DNA of 39,181 nucleotides from Turneriella sp. (GTDB taxonomy: Bacteria; Spirochaetota; Leptospiria; Turneriellales; Turneriellaceae). The notes under the pieces were generated by a model. That model was given only the letters and a program-made list of their open reading frames with translations, was not told where the DNA came from and made no database searches. Location of the stretch: assembly GCA_019186965.1 (NCBI GenBank), contig JABARV010000022.1, positions 1 through 39,181 of the forward strand, given 5' to 3'. Made by a program: the position numbers and the translations under genes. Of this stretch, positions 32,339-39,181 are shown in pieces (position 1 is the first letter of the stretch; every line of letters begins with the position of its first letter).

Positions 32339-32968
32339 TTAGGAAATATAGCTTTTAAGTGGCCACGAAACAAGAAATGCACACGCACCTGCAATGGCTC
32401 CTGCAAGAACATCGTCTAAAACAATCCCGCGGCCGCCGGGCAAATTTTGGAGTGAGGCAATGGGGCCTGGTTTTAATATATCGAAAAGACGGAAAAAAGT
32501 AAACGCTATTAGTATGCCTAAAATTGTCGGAGCAACAAAAAGGCATGCGATAAAAATTCCTGCAAATTCATCGATAACAATTTCACCTGGATCTTTTTCG
32601 CGCCACTCATTTGCGAGCTTTTCCGATGTGTAAATTCCGATAAACGTGGTAGCTATTCCTAATGCGAAAGCAAGGTACGAAAAAGAAAACGCACCAAGTG
32701 TCCATCGGCCTTCTAAAGGGATAAATTGCGCTACGAGATAAAAAAGAAATGCCGCGCACAAAGAGCCCCAGGTCCCTGGCGCTTTAGGCAAGTAGCCGGA
32801 GAAAAAACCTGTCGCAATAAATTCGTACCACGTAAAGACGGGAAGGCGCTGCGCTGCAAGGGGTGAAATGTACGAAGTTGGAGTCTCCTGTGGGGTTTCG
32901 TCAATTTTTTTTCGCAGTGGCTTTGTTGTTGTAGCGTGTTTACTTTTTGCTATTCTCTTTTTTGCCAT
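32339..32968 (-). CDS. pgpA: phosphatidylglycerophosphatase A
   Basis: PgpA removes the phosphate from phosphatidylglycerophosphate to make phosphatidylglycerol at the inner membrane. The 209-residue protein has the family blocks FSGYLPKAPGTWGSL, the catalytic EWREKDPGEIVIDEFAGIFIA, and FRLFDILKPGPI followed by LPGGRGIVLDDVLAGAIAG. Several membrane helices are visible. An unusual basic extension of about 40 residues, rich in Lys and Thr, precedes the domain. Its ATG overlaps the stop codon of the SpoIID-like gene by one base (TAATG). Confidence 0.95.
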   Translation of the reverse strand: MAKKRIAKSKHATTTKPLRKKIDETPQETPTSYISPLAAQRLPVFTWYEFIATGFFSGYLPKAPGTWGSLCAAFLFYLVAQFIPLEGRWTLGAFSFSYLAFALGIATTFIGIYTSEKLANEWREKDPGEIVIDEFAGIFIACLFVAPTILGILIAFTFFRLFDILKPGPIASLQNLPGGRGIVLDDVLAGAIAGACAFLVSWPLKSYIS

Positions 32969-34095
32969 TATACCCTCTGTGAATTAAGCGTACGTAAAGA
33001 TGTTCCGGGAAAGTAGTGTTCCAAGATGCGCTTGTAACTTGTGCCGTGTGCATCTGCTTCAAGTTTTGCTCCCCACTGGCACATACCTACGCCATGGCCA
33101 AACCCACGCCCTGTGAGGACGACAGAGTTTCCTGCTTTTGCGACGCCAAAAAAAGTTGATTTTACTTTTAATGCTCCCAAAGCAATACGAAATTTATCTG
33201 CACGAACTTTTTTTGTTCCACGCGACGTTATAACTTGGATTGTTTTTACCCGCTTTGATTTACTGCGTTTTACAACGCGTAACGCTTTAATGTTTTTTAT
33301 TTTTAAATGACGGCTAATTTCGTTAAGAGAAATCTTGACTTGCCACTTGTAAACAGGCGCGGCTGAGCACCACGTAGAATTTTTGGCGGTAAGGTATGGC
33401 AGCGATTTTCCCCAGACTTCTTCGGAAGAGGCGAGTGTGCCGCCGCAGGAAGAATGGAAAAAAGTTTGTGCAAGGTTTGTTCCGAAGTAAAGGACTTCGT
33501 CGTGTGTTTCGCTAACGGCGATGCGCGAAGTCTGGTCGCCTTTTTTTACGCCGCCGTATACTTGGTAGTTTGTGCTTGTGTCGACATCGTAAGGTTCTGC
33601 AGCGCGTTCTTTTATTTTTTGGAGAAGATACGTACGCGCAACAACCGCTTGCGCCTTCAATGCTTCTTTGTTCCACGATGGGCTCATCTCGTGGCTTACA
33701 ACAGAGGTAAGGTATTCATCCATTGGAACGTGGTTTACGTAAAGCCATCTTCCTTTGCTTGGGCGCACTTCAAGCGAGCCGTGGTAGCGCTTTCCCTTGA
33801 AAGTAAAAGTGTCTTGTGGTTCTATAATCCCCGCTTCGGTTATAGTAATACTTTTTGAACCACGCCGCGTTGTTTTTCCTGTAGTGAAAGAAAAATTTTC
33901 CGCAAAAACGGTTGTGGCTTCTCCTGCATAAAGTTTAACCCGTACGAGAGGCGTTCCGCGTATACCTTGCGTAAGTGCTGCCCTATTTTTGGGGCGGTAC
34001 ATAAAGGAGGAGTAACTACCTTTTGTATTGGGTGAGCAAGCGCCAAAAAATACGACGAGAAGAAAAATTGCGATAGATGAAGAGAAAACTCGCAT
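32968..34095 (-). CDS. SpoIID/LytB-domain lipoprotein
   Basis: The 375-residue protein has a signal peptide ending FFGACS with the lipid-bearing cysteine at residue 20. The SpoIID/LytB core follows: PMDEYLTSVVSHEMSPSWNKEALKAQAVVARTYLL, then TFFHSSCGGTLASSEEVWG, and GRGFGHGVGMCQWGAKLEA near the end. In SpoIID this fold is a lytic transglycosylase acting on peptidoglycan stripped of stem peptides; the catalytic glutamate in SHEMSP is kept. In a spirochaete it probably trims peptidoglycan of the sacculus. It is the first gene of a seven-gene minus-strand operon. Confidence 0.88.
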   Translation of the reverse strand: MRVFSSSIAIFLLVVFFGACSPNTKGSYSSFMYRPKNRAALTQGIRGTPLVRVKLYAGEATTVFAENFSFTTGKTTRRGSKSITITEAGIIEPQDTFTFKGKRYHGSLEVRPSKGRWLYVNHVPMDEYLTSVVSHEMSPSWNKEALKAQAVVARTYLLQKIKERAAEPYDVDTSTNYQVYGGVKKGDQTSRIAVSETHDEVLYFGTNLAQTFFHSSCGGTLASSEEVWGKSLPYLTAKNSTWCSAAPVYKWQVKISLNEISRHLKIKNIKALRVVKRSKSKRVKTIQVITSRGTKKVRADKFRIALGALKVKSTFFGVAKAGNSVVLTGRGFGHGVGMCQWGAKLEADAHGTSYKRILEHYFPGTSLRTLNSQRV

Positions 34096-34146
34096 ATTTT
34101 ATTATCGGCCTGTATACTTTGCATAATCAAAAATAAATTGGCACAT

Positions 34147-34176
34147 TATGGTAAAAAAAACGAAAATATTACCATA
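34147..34176. promoter_or_regulatory. inverted repeat between divergent genes
   Basis: TATGGTAA (34147-34154) and TTACCATA (34169-34176) are perfect 8-base inverted copies, lying between the SpoIID-like operon and the small gene at 34240. It is about 50 and 65 bases from the two start codons, so a regulator bound here could affect both. No T-tract follows on either strand, so a terminator is unlikely. Confidence 0.4.
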
Positions 34177-34239
34177 GTACGAACCCAGATTGGTTATATA
34201 AAATTGGCCTTTGTGGTTGTCCTTTAGTAATCTTATAGT

Positions 34240-34428
34240 ATGGCAGTAGATGCAGTCAATAACACGAGTGCCAGGCATGCCTCCGAAGCTCAGCAGGCAG
34301 CGGTGCAACAAGCGCAAAGCAGGGCGGAAAGTAGCGTGGAAAATAGGCAAGAGGTAAGCGCACAAAAAGACCAACCTGCTCAAGCGACGGGGACAGCTTC
34401 TGCTCCCTCTGTAGACACATACGCTTAG
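34240..34428 (+). CDS. small Ala/Gln-rich protein (MAVDA start)
   Basis: The 62-residue protein is low in hydrophobic residues, with EAQQAAVQQAQSRAE, then an Ala/Thr/Ser-rich tail; it is probably disordered. It begins MAVDA, as does the gene 38 bases downstream, hinting at a common leader or duplicated start. The region ahead (AATCTTATAGT) holds no clear ribosome binding site. The function is unknown; coding status rests on the pairing. Confidence 0.45.
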   Translation: MAVDAVNNTSARHASEAQQAAVQQAQSRAESSVENRQEVSAQKDQPAQATGTASAPSVDTYA

Positions 34429-34466
34429 CCTCTTAATAACACGCCCTTTTACGCCGAAAATAATTT

Positions 34467-35264
34467 ATGGCAGTTGACGCGGCGACCAAAGCTCTTTACA
34501 ACGAACGTATTGGTGAGCAAAAAGCGCAAATTTCTGAACACGAAAAAGAAATTGCCGCATACAAAAAAGCAATGACGGCGAACAAAAAGTTGAAGCCGTT
34601 TTTCCATTTAGGAAACGTTGCGCAGCTACTCGAAATTATTCGGCTACAAATTGAAATGAATAAAATTTCCGAAGAAATGATGCAGTTGAAAAACAGCGCG
34701 TTTTTGGACAACGCACGCAAAAATCTCTACAAGGCTTTTGCCGACCTTGACGTTGTTGTTAAAGGGGATATTGACGAACCAATAGATTTTAACCGCGAAG
34801 AGCTGGATAAAATTGCGCCGTTTAATCCAAAGCAACGCTTAAATTTGTATAGGCATTTAAGGACTTCCGTAACTAAGCTGATTGATGCATACGGCCAAAA
34901 TACCAAGTGGTTGTGGTCATTCCCCGAGCTTTTTTCAAAAAGCGCAAACCTTGGTAAAAATCTTATCGATTTTCGTGAAGTGCAATCGAAACGCGACCCC
35001 AGAGAACCTTTTTTTTACGATCGTAAAGAAATGGTTCAAAAGATTATCGACGACCTTATGGATGCCTCTAACCGTTACCGCGACAAGTACGAAATTTCTA
35101 CAAAAGCGACGGGAGACCTTTTAATGGCGATCAAACTTTTAGACGCTTTGCGTCGCGTTGCAATTGCGGTTAAAGACGACGCAATGGCAACAAAGGCAAA
35201 AACGGGAATTGATTCTTATAAAGCACGCATCGAAGCTGAAAAAGAAGAGAAAAAGAAAAAATAA
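34467..35264 (+). CDS. helical protein of unknown function (MAVDA start)
   Basis: The 265-residue protein is largely helical, with an N-terminal coiled coil (EQKAQISEHEKEIAAYKKAM), a central part with DVVVKGDIDEPIDFNREELDK, and a strongly basic end of Lys/Glu repeats (EEKKKK). No membrane segment or enzyme motif was found and I do not recognise the family. The DUF3299 gene follows after 8 bases, so it may be co-transcribed with the ABC transporter cassette. Confidence 0.65.
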   Translation: MAVDAATKALYNERIGEQKAQISEHEKEIAAYKKAMTANKKLKPFFHLGNVAQLLEIIRLQIEMNKISEEMMQLKNSAFLDNARKNLYKAFADLDVVVKGDIDEPIDFNREELDKIAPFNPKQRLNLYRHLRTSVTKLIDAYGQNTKWLWSFPELFSKSANLGKNLIDFREVQSKRDPREPFFYDRKEMVQKIIDDLMDASNRYRDKYEISTKATGDLLMAIKLLDALRRVAIAVKDDAMATKAKTGIDSYKARIEAEKEEKKKK

Positions 35265-35272
35265 GGCAAAGC

Positions 35273-35737
35273 GTGTTTTTACACAACAAGATTTTTTTTT
35301 GCGTCTATCTGTTATTGAATTTTGTTGCTATTAGTTTTACACAAATTTTTCCACAAAATTCTGTAGTGGTTGAAGTTTCATGGAAAGTACTAAGAGGTTC
35401 CACTTCTAAATCACCAAAGATACGAGAACAAGTTACTGCGTTAGATGGAAAAAAAATCCGTATTCCTGGTTTTATTGTGCCGCTTGACGATTTGGGGTAT
35501 GCGACTGCAGGACGCTTTCTTTTAGTCCCCGATCCACAATCGTGCATCCATGCTCCTGCGCCGCCACCAAACCAAATGATATACGTTGTAATGGAAAATA
35601 AAAAACAAGTGCCTGTACGCTATGGCGTTCCCGTTGTCCTTGTTGGAGTTCTTAAGGTAAAAAAAATTCGTTCACAGTTTGGAACAGTTTCTTTCCAAGT
35701 CTCTGGTGAGAGTGCTGAGCAATTTCGCGGCAAATGA
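35273..35737 (+). CDS. DUF3299-domain exported protein
   Basis: The 154-residue protein has a signal-like hydrophobic start (FFCVYLLLNFVAISF) and the DUF3299 core: LDGKKIRIPGFIVPLDD, then FLLVPDPQSCIHAPAPPPNQMIYVV. Members of this family are typically secreted or periplasmic and often neighbour MacB-like ABC transporters; the cysteine and histidine in CIHAPAPPPNQ suggest metal binding. The start is GTG. Its stop overlaps the start of the ATPase gene (ATGA). No biochemical activity is assigned. Confidence 0.8.
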   Translation: MFLHNKIFFCVYLLLNFVAISFTQIFPQNSVVVEVSWKVLRGSTSKSPKIREQVTALDGKKIRIPGFIVPLDDLGYATAGRFLLVPDPQSCIHAPAPPPNQMIYVVMENKKQVPVRYGVPVVLVGVLKVKKIRSQFGTVSFQVSGESAEQFRGK

Positions 35738-36450
35738 AAAAGAGTACAAAAAATAAATTGTGTGCTGTAGAGATCAGTCAATTAGAATTTTCGTACGAAC
35801 AAAAAAAAACTCTCTCAATCCGTAATCTATCGATTGCAAAGGGAGAACATACTCTTATTTCTGGAGAGAGCGGTTGTGGAAAGAGCACGCTTTTAAATCT
35901 TATCTCTGGAATTATAACAGGCTATAGTGGAAGCCTTTGCGTTTTAGAAAAAGATTATGCGGACATGAGTTCGGTCGAGCACGATAGGTTTCGTGCAGAA
36001 AATATTGCAGTTATTTTTCAGCAGTTTAATTTGATTCCGTATCTTACGGTTAAGGAAAATATTTTGCTGGGTGTAAAGTTTTCAGGAAAAAAAATTAGCG
36101 ATATCGAAGTACAGCGCTTACTTGAGCACTTGCAAATTGGCGGCATTGCTCTTTTACGTGCAGGTACCTTAAGCCATGGGCAACAACAAAGAGTCGCGGC
36201 TGCACGTGCGTTAGCGCAGCGCTCCCCTATTATTTTAGCAGACGAGCCAACGAGTGCGCTTGACGAAAAAAACGCCAGACTTTTTTTAGACTTACTTTTT
36301 CGCGAAGCGAGCGAAAACAATACAACAATCATTGTCGTGTCGCACGATATACGCCACCAAAAACGTTTCGACCGCGTTATCGATTTTGCAAAAATTAACG
36401 TTGCTCACCTGCAAAAAATGGCGCATACAGTGCGAAGGAGTTTTCGTTGA
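35734..36450 (+). CDS. ABC transporter ATPase (LolD/MacB type)
   Basis: The 238-residue ATPase has Walker A GESGCGKS (residues 44-51), a Q-loop in VIFQQFNLIPYLTV, the signature LSHGQQQRVAAARAL, where the usual LSGGQ has His in the second Gly position, Walker B IILADEPTSALD and the H-loop VVSHD. It is of the LolD/MacB family, which powers lipoprotein release or export rather than import. The permease gene follows with a TTGA overlap. Confidence 0.92.
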   Translation: MKKSTKNKLCAVEISQLEFSYEQKKTLSIRNLSIAKGEHTLISGESGCGKSTLLNLISGIITGYSGSLCVLEKDYADMSSVEHDRFRAENIAVIFQQFNLIPYLTVKENILLGVKFSGKKISDIEVQRLLEHLQIGGIALLRAGTLSHGQQQRVAAARALAQRSPIILADEPTSALDEKNARLFLDLLFREASENNTTIIVVSHDIRHQKRFDRVIDFAKINVAHLQKMAHTVRRSFR

Positions 36451-37691
36451 CACACCTTGTCCTTGCTTCGTTAAGAAATCGCTGGGTAATTGCGCTTTTA
36501 ACTGCGCTTTCTGTCGCAATGGGAGTTTTTCTTTTTGCAGGCGTCGAGAAAGTCCGCCTTGGGGCACGTAAAAGTTTTACACAAACAGCGAGTGGTACGC
36601 ACCTAATTGTGGGTGCGCGGTCAGGACAAATACCACTCCTGCTGTCGTCGCTTTTCCATATTGGGCAGCCAACACAAAACATTTCGTACCGTTCATTTCT
36701 TAAGTATAAAAAAAATCCACAGGTGGCATGGGCGCTTCCACTTTCTATTGGCGATAGCCACCGAGGGTTTCGGGTTGTAGGGACAAATGCAGATCTACTA
36801 AAATTTTATCGGTTTGGCGATAGACAAAAGGTAGAAATCCAAGACGGTAATTTTTCGTTGGGGCGTTTCAAGGCAACTTTGGGATGGAATGTTGCACGCG
36901 ATTTAGGTTACCGTGTGGGAGACAAAATTGTACTAACACACGGCATCACAGATGTAGTGGGAATTCACGACCACGACGAAAATCCCTTTGTCGTCGAAGC
37001 AGTGCTTAAACCTACAGGGACTGCATTCGATAAGGCGATTTTTATTTCACTACAAAGTATGGAGCTTATCCACGCGGATACGTATGGAGAAGATTCGAAC
37101 ATCCACGACGAGCACGCACTTTATGCTCCCATAAAAATTAAAAATATATCAAGCATACTTTTGGGCGTTAAAGAACCTACGGATATTTTACCACTTTTAA
37201 GGGAAATAAACGAAGATACCGAAGAACCTTTGACGGCGATTTTACCCGGCGTTGTGTTAAGTGAAATTTGGAACATGGTTGGATACGCTGAAAGTGCGCT
37301 TAAACTAATTTCTTTTTTGGTAATGGCAACAGCTATCGCTGGACTTTTTATCGCGCTTTATGCATCACTTGCCGAACGGTACCGAGAGATGGCAATTTTG
37401 CGTGCGCTGGGGGCATCCCCTACAAAAATTGCATCGCTCTTAATTGCTGAAAGTTTTTTTATTACGCTTTGTGGAATTTTTTTAGGATATTTTTTATTCT
37501 TCCTTGTGTCTTTTTTGTTTAAAGAGGCTCTTAGCCAATGGATGAACGTAAGGCTTAGCGTACTTCCTTTGGCTTACGGAGAAATAATTTTTCTTGCCGC
37601 GCTAATTATTGTAAGTATTCTTGTCGCAATGGTGCCTGCATATATTCTTTACCGGCGTGCTTTGGGACAAACTCTACAGGTAATGAGATAA
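36447..37691 (+). CDS. ABC transporter permease (FtsX/MacB type)
   Basis: The 414-residue permease has one N-terminal membrane helix, a large periplasmic domain (about residues 40-265) and three C-terminal helices containing IAGLFIALYASLAERYREMAILRALGASP, the FtsX-family coupling segment. The start is a TTG sharing bases with the ATPase stop. Together with the ATPase it forms a mechanotransmission-type transporter like MacB or LolCDE; the DUF3299 protein may be its periplasmic partner. The substrate is unknown. Confidence 0.9.
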   Translation: MTHLVLASLRNRWVIALLTALSVAMGVFLFAGVEKVRLGARKSFTQTASGTHLIVGARSGQIPLLLSSLFHIGQPTQNISYRSFLKYKKNPQVAWALPLSIGDSHRGFRVVGTNADLLKFYRFGDRQKVEIQDGNFSLGRFKATLGWNVARDLGYRVGDKIVLTHGITDVVGIHDHDENPFVVEAVLKPTGTAFDKAIFISLQSMELIHADTYGEDSNIHDEHALYAPIKIKNISSILLGVKEPTDILPLLREINEDTEEPLTAILPGVVLSEIWNMVGYAESALKLISFLVMATAIAGLFIALYASLAERYREMAILRALGASPTKIASLLIAESFFITLCGIFLGYFLFFLVSFLFKEALSQWMNVRLSVLPLAYGEIIFLAALIIVSILVAMVPAYILYRRALGQTLQVMR

Positions 37692-38386
37692 TGGGGCGCA
37701 AAACGCTCGACAAAGAGCGCGATCTTGATCCAAAAGTACGTAGCGAATACTTAGCGCGTCTTTTACCATTTTTTATCGAAAAGGGGATGAGCGTCCACAG
37801 CATGGATGCAATCGCGCAGCATCTCGAAATTAGTAAAGCGACTTTTTATAAACATTTTCATTCTCGCGATGAACTCTTTGAGCTTTTTATCGACTATACA
37901 GTGGAGAAGATACTTTCGTCACGAATTTTTTTACACAATACAGTATTGCCGTACGAAGAAAGATATCTTTTAACCTTTGCTGCAATTTTGCACGAACTTG
38001 GTGGCATGGGCGCTACCCTCCTTTTAGATTTGCGTAATAATATGCCCCTTCTTTGGGATAAAATTCGTGAGACGTATGCAATTTGGGAAGAGGAGTTACA
38101 AAAATTTTTTTCTGAGGGAATAGAAAATGGTTACGTACACCCAGTAAATACTACAATAATGTCACACATGATTATTGTTTTTTTTCGCGAACTCATGAAT
38201 CCTGAATATTTAGAAACACTACAAATGACTCTTGCAGAAGCATTTATGGAAACGTTCCGAATACAAATCCGTGCAATCGTTAAAGATCCACACTTCTCGT
38301 TCGATAAAATCGAAGAAAGAATGCGATCTACTTTTCCCGAACTTGAGCGACTTTTTGTTACACGAAATTTTCCGCTGCACAAATAA
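37691..38386 (+). CDS. TetR-family transcriptional regulator
   Basis: The 231-residue protein has a TetR-type helix-turn-helix (MDAIAQHLEISKATFYKHFHSRDELFELF, about residues 37-65) and a helical ligand-binding C-terminal domain. Its ATG overlaps the permease stop (TAATG), so it is translated with the transporter and probably represses the cassette when its ligand is absent. No matching operator was found upstream of 35273. Confidence 0.9.
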   Translation: MGRKTLDKERDLDPKVRSEYLARLLPFFIEKGMSVHSMDAIAQHLEISKATFYKHFHSRDELFELFIDYTVEKILSSRIFLHNTVLPYEERYLLTFAAILHELGGMGATLLLDLRNNMPLLWDKIRETYAIWEEELQKFFSEGIENGYVHPVNTTIMSHMIIVFFRELMNPEYLETLQMTLAEAFMETFRIQIRAIVKDPHFSFDKIEERMRSTFPELERLFVTRNFPLHK

Positions 38387-38404
38387 AAAAGCCCCTTTCG
38401 GGGC
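38384..38404 (-). terminator. intrinsic terminator of rpmI-rplT
   Basis: GCCCC and GGGGC (38391-38404) form a 5-bp stem with a 4-base loop. On the minus strand it is followed by TTTTTT, so it is a typical rho-independent terminator for rplT. Its T-run overlaps the stop codon of the TetR gene on the other strand. Confidence 0.85.
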
Positions 38405-38432
38405 AAATTGTGGAGGAATCGAAAAAGATTTT

Positions 38433-38780
38433 TTATGCAGCTTTCGCTATTTTAATAACTTCTTTAAATGCCGCAGGGTCGTTGATTGCAAGTTCGCTTA
38501 AACTTTTACGGTTAAGTGCAATTTTTGCTTTAATGACACCAGCCATAAACTTACTGTAGCTTATGCCTTCTTCGCGGCATGCAGCGTTTATACGCGCAAT
38601 CCAAAGGACGCGAAAATGGCGCTTCCTTTGTTTGCGGTCACGAAACGCCCACATGTCTGCCTTCATCGCAGCATCTTTTGCAGTACGGTACAAACGGCGA
38701 CGGCCAGCCCTAAAGCCTTTTGTCCGTTTTAGAATTTTTTTACGGCGATTTTTGTGAATAGTACCGTTAGTTGAACGCAT
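38433..38780 (-). CDS. rplT: 50S ribosomal protein L20
   Basis: L20 binds 23S rRNA early in 50S assembly. The 115-residue basic protein shows the full family pattern: RRKKILKRTKGFRAGRRRLY, DRKQRKRHFRVLWIARINAA, and SYSKFMAGVIKAKIALNRKSLSELA. The length is typical. AGAGG lies five bases ahead of the ATG. It follows rpmI after nine bases. Confidence 0.98.
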   Translation of the reverse strand: MRSTNGTIHKNRRKKILKRTKGFRAGRRRLYRTAKDAAMKADMWAFRDRKQRKRHFRVLWIARINAACREEGISYSKFMAGVIKAKIALNRKSLSELAINDPAAFKEVIKIAKAA

Positions 38781-38789
38781 GGAAACCTC

Positions 38790-38987
38790 TTACTTTACAC
38801 CGAGAAGACGTTCGACACGTCCCATATCGGCTTCGTGCACGTAACCAGCTTTGGCTAAATCGTTTTTACGCTTTGCAGTTTTTTTGGTCAAAATATGGTT
38901 TTTACCCGCTTTTGTTCTTTTGATTTTACCTGTTGCGGTAATCCGAAAGCGTTTTTTTGCGGCCTTATTTGTTTTTTTCCCGTGCAT
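38790..38987 (-). CDS. rpmI: 50S ribosomal protein L35
   Basis: L35 is a small basic 50S protein of 65 residues: MHGKKTNKAAKKRFRITATG, then KAGKNHILTKKTAKRKNDL. The frame is open 11 codons further upstream, but MHGKKTNKAAKKRF is the conserved beginning, so the ATG at 38987 is used. The partner gene infC, normally just ahead, is not visible in the remaining 194 bases. Confidence 0.95.
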   Translation of the reverse strand: MHGKKTNKAAKKRFRITATGKIKRTKAGKNHILTKKTAKRKNDLAKAGYVHEADMGRVERLLGVK

Positions 38988-39056
38988 CCGCCAAAATTGT
39001 CTTTTAAGACAGAGCGTCAACGTGAATCAATAAGTTTGTCGCGTAAAAAAACTCCA
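38988..39056 (-). other. rpmI leader region, nothing clear
   Basis: These bases directly ahead of rpmI hold no recognisable gene. A GGCGG stretch next to the ATG is a weak ribosome binding site. A -35/-10 pair could not be placed with confidence, and no L20-type pseudoknot leader was worked out. Confidence 0.3.
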
Positions 39057-39176
39057 AAAACCACCTGCCGCTACGGCCTCAGTGGTGTGAAGAAACTGCA
39101 GCTGACACGCCTAAAAGCCAGCATTTCCTCAAATTTTACCCTCATTTTTGACCACTCCAGCACTTTTGGGGAATAG
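39057..39176 (+). pseudogene. possible transposase C-terminal remnant
   Basis: On the plus strand this stretch reads KTTCRYGLSGVKKLQLTRLK and on to a TAG stop. The RYxGLxxVxxQ-like pattern followed by a hydrophobic helix resembles the C-terminal end of IS4/IS5/IS1182-like transposases, but the match is short and imprecise. It opposes rpmI and could mark an insertion between infC and rpmI. No inverted-repeat ends were found inside the window. Confidence 0.22.
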
Positions 39177-39181
39177 TTACC

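Noticed and set aside
1-39181. CRISPR arrays, tRNA or rRNA genes, prophage genes, biosynthetic clusters
   Set aside because: No regular direct repeats, cloverleaf-like stretches, phage structural motifs or biosynthetic enzyme sets were seen on either strand; a tRNA or Rfam scan would confirm this.

Overview
This window looks like the chromosome of a Gram-negative spirochaete of the Leptospira type. The sequence-based reasons are a DUF1577/PilZ-like protein of a kind known mainly from Leptospira, a lipoprotein with a relaxed spirochaetal lipobox, a membrane-bound SpoIIE/RsbU-type PP2C phosphatase, an LpxL/HtrB-like acyltransferase, and frequent TTG or GTG starts with weak ribosome binding sites. 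The species cannot be named from this alone. Most of the window is densely packed housekeeping DNA in translationally coupled operons. The purL-valS stretch looks richer in G+C than the 27-38 kb stretch.

Layout. (1) 85-8296, minus strand: an aat-recC-recB-recD operon (N-end-rule transferase plus the complete RecBCD nuclease-helicase), closed by a hairpin terminator. (2) 8416-11002, plus strand: a metallo-beta-lactamase-fold hydrolase and argS. The ArgRS has an Asn-Ile-Val-Ser sequence where the HIGH motif normally lies. (3) 11006-11150: a 145-bp element with terminal inverted repeats and nested hairpins, resembling a MITE or a structured repeat. (4) 11179-14384: a small lipoprotein, a membrane-anchored papain-family protease with a coiled coil and Pro-rich linker, and a SpoIIE-type phosphatase whose first membrane helix appears to be split off by a 1-base frameshift in a GGGG run.

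(5) 14412-17207 is the accessory region: three VapB-like antitoxin genes (two with intact PIN toxins, one with only the last 18 codons of its toxin), a two-gene nucleotidyltransferase module, a 39-residue membrane peptide and one palindromic site resembling an integron attC. Two of the antitoxin operons carry palindromic operators that include their own start codons. (6) 17277-27016, plus strand: purL, a lipoprotein, a nitroreductase, valS, a DUF1577 protein, a CBS-pair protein, a phospholipase C/zinc-hydrolase-family protein and a stand-alone CoaC-type flavoprotein.

(7) 27005-34095, minus strand: a seven-gene envelope-flavoured operon (SpoIID-like lipoprotein, PgpA, an unknown protein, a CBS-PAS-Fis regulator, an LpxL-like acyltransferase, a membrane-anchored helical protein and a cysteine desulfurase). 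(8) 34240-38386, plus strand: two unknown proteins that both begin MAVDA, then a tightly coupled DUF3299 / ABC ATPase / FtsX-MacB permease / TetR cassette. (9) 38384-39181, minus strand: rpmI-rplT with an intrinsic terminator. The infC gene usually found just upstream is not visible; the 194 bases ahead of rpmI may contain the end of a transposase reading the other way.

No rRNA, tRNA, CRISPR array or intact insertion sequence was seen. The best candidates for new biology are the toxin-antitoxin/attC-like island, the broken phosphatase, the anchored papain-like protease and the CBS-PAS-Fis regulator.
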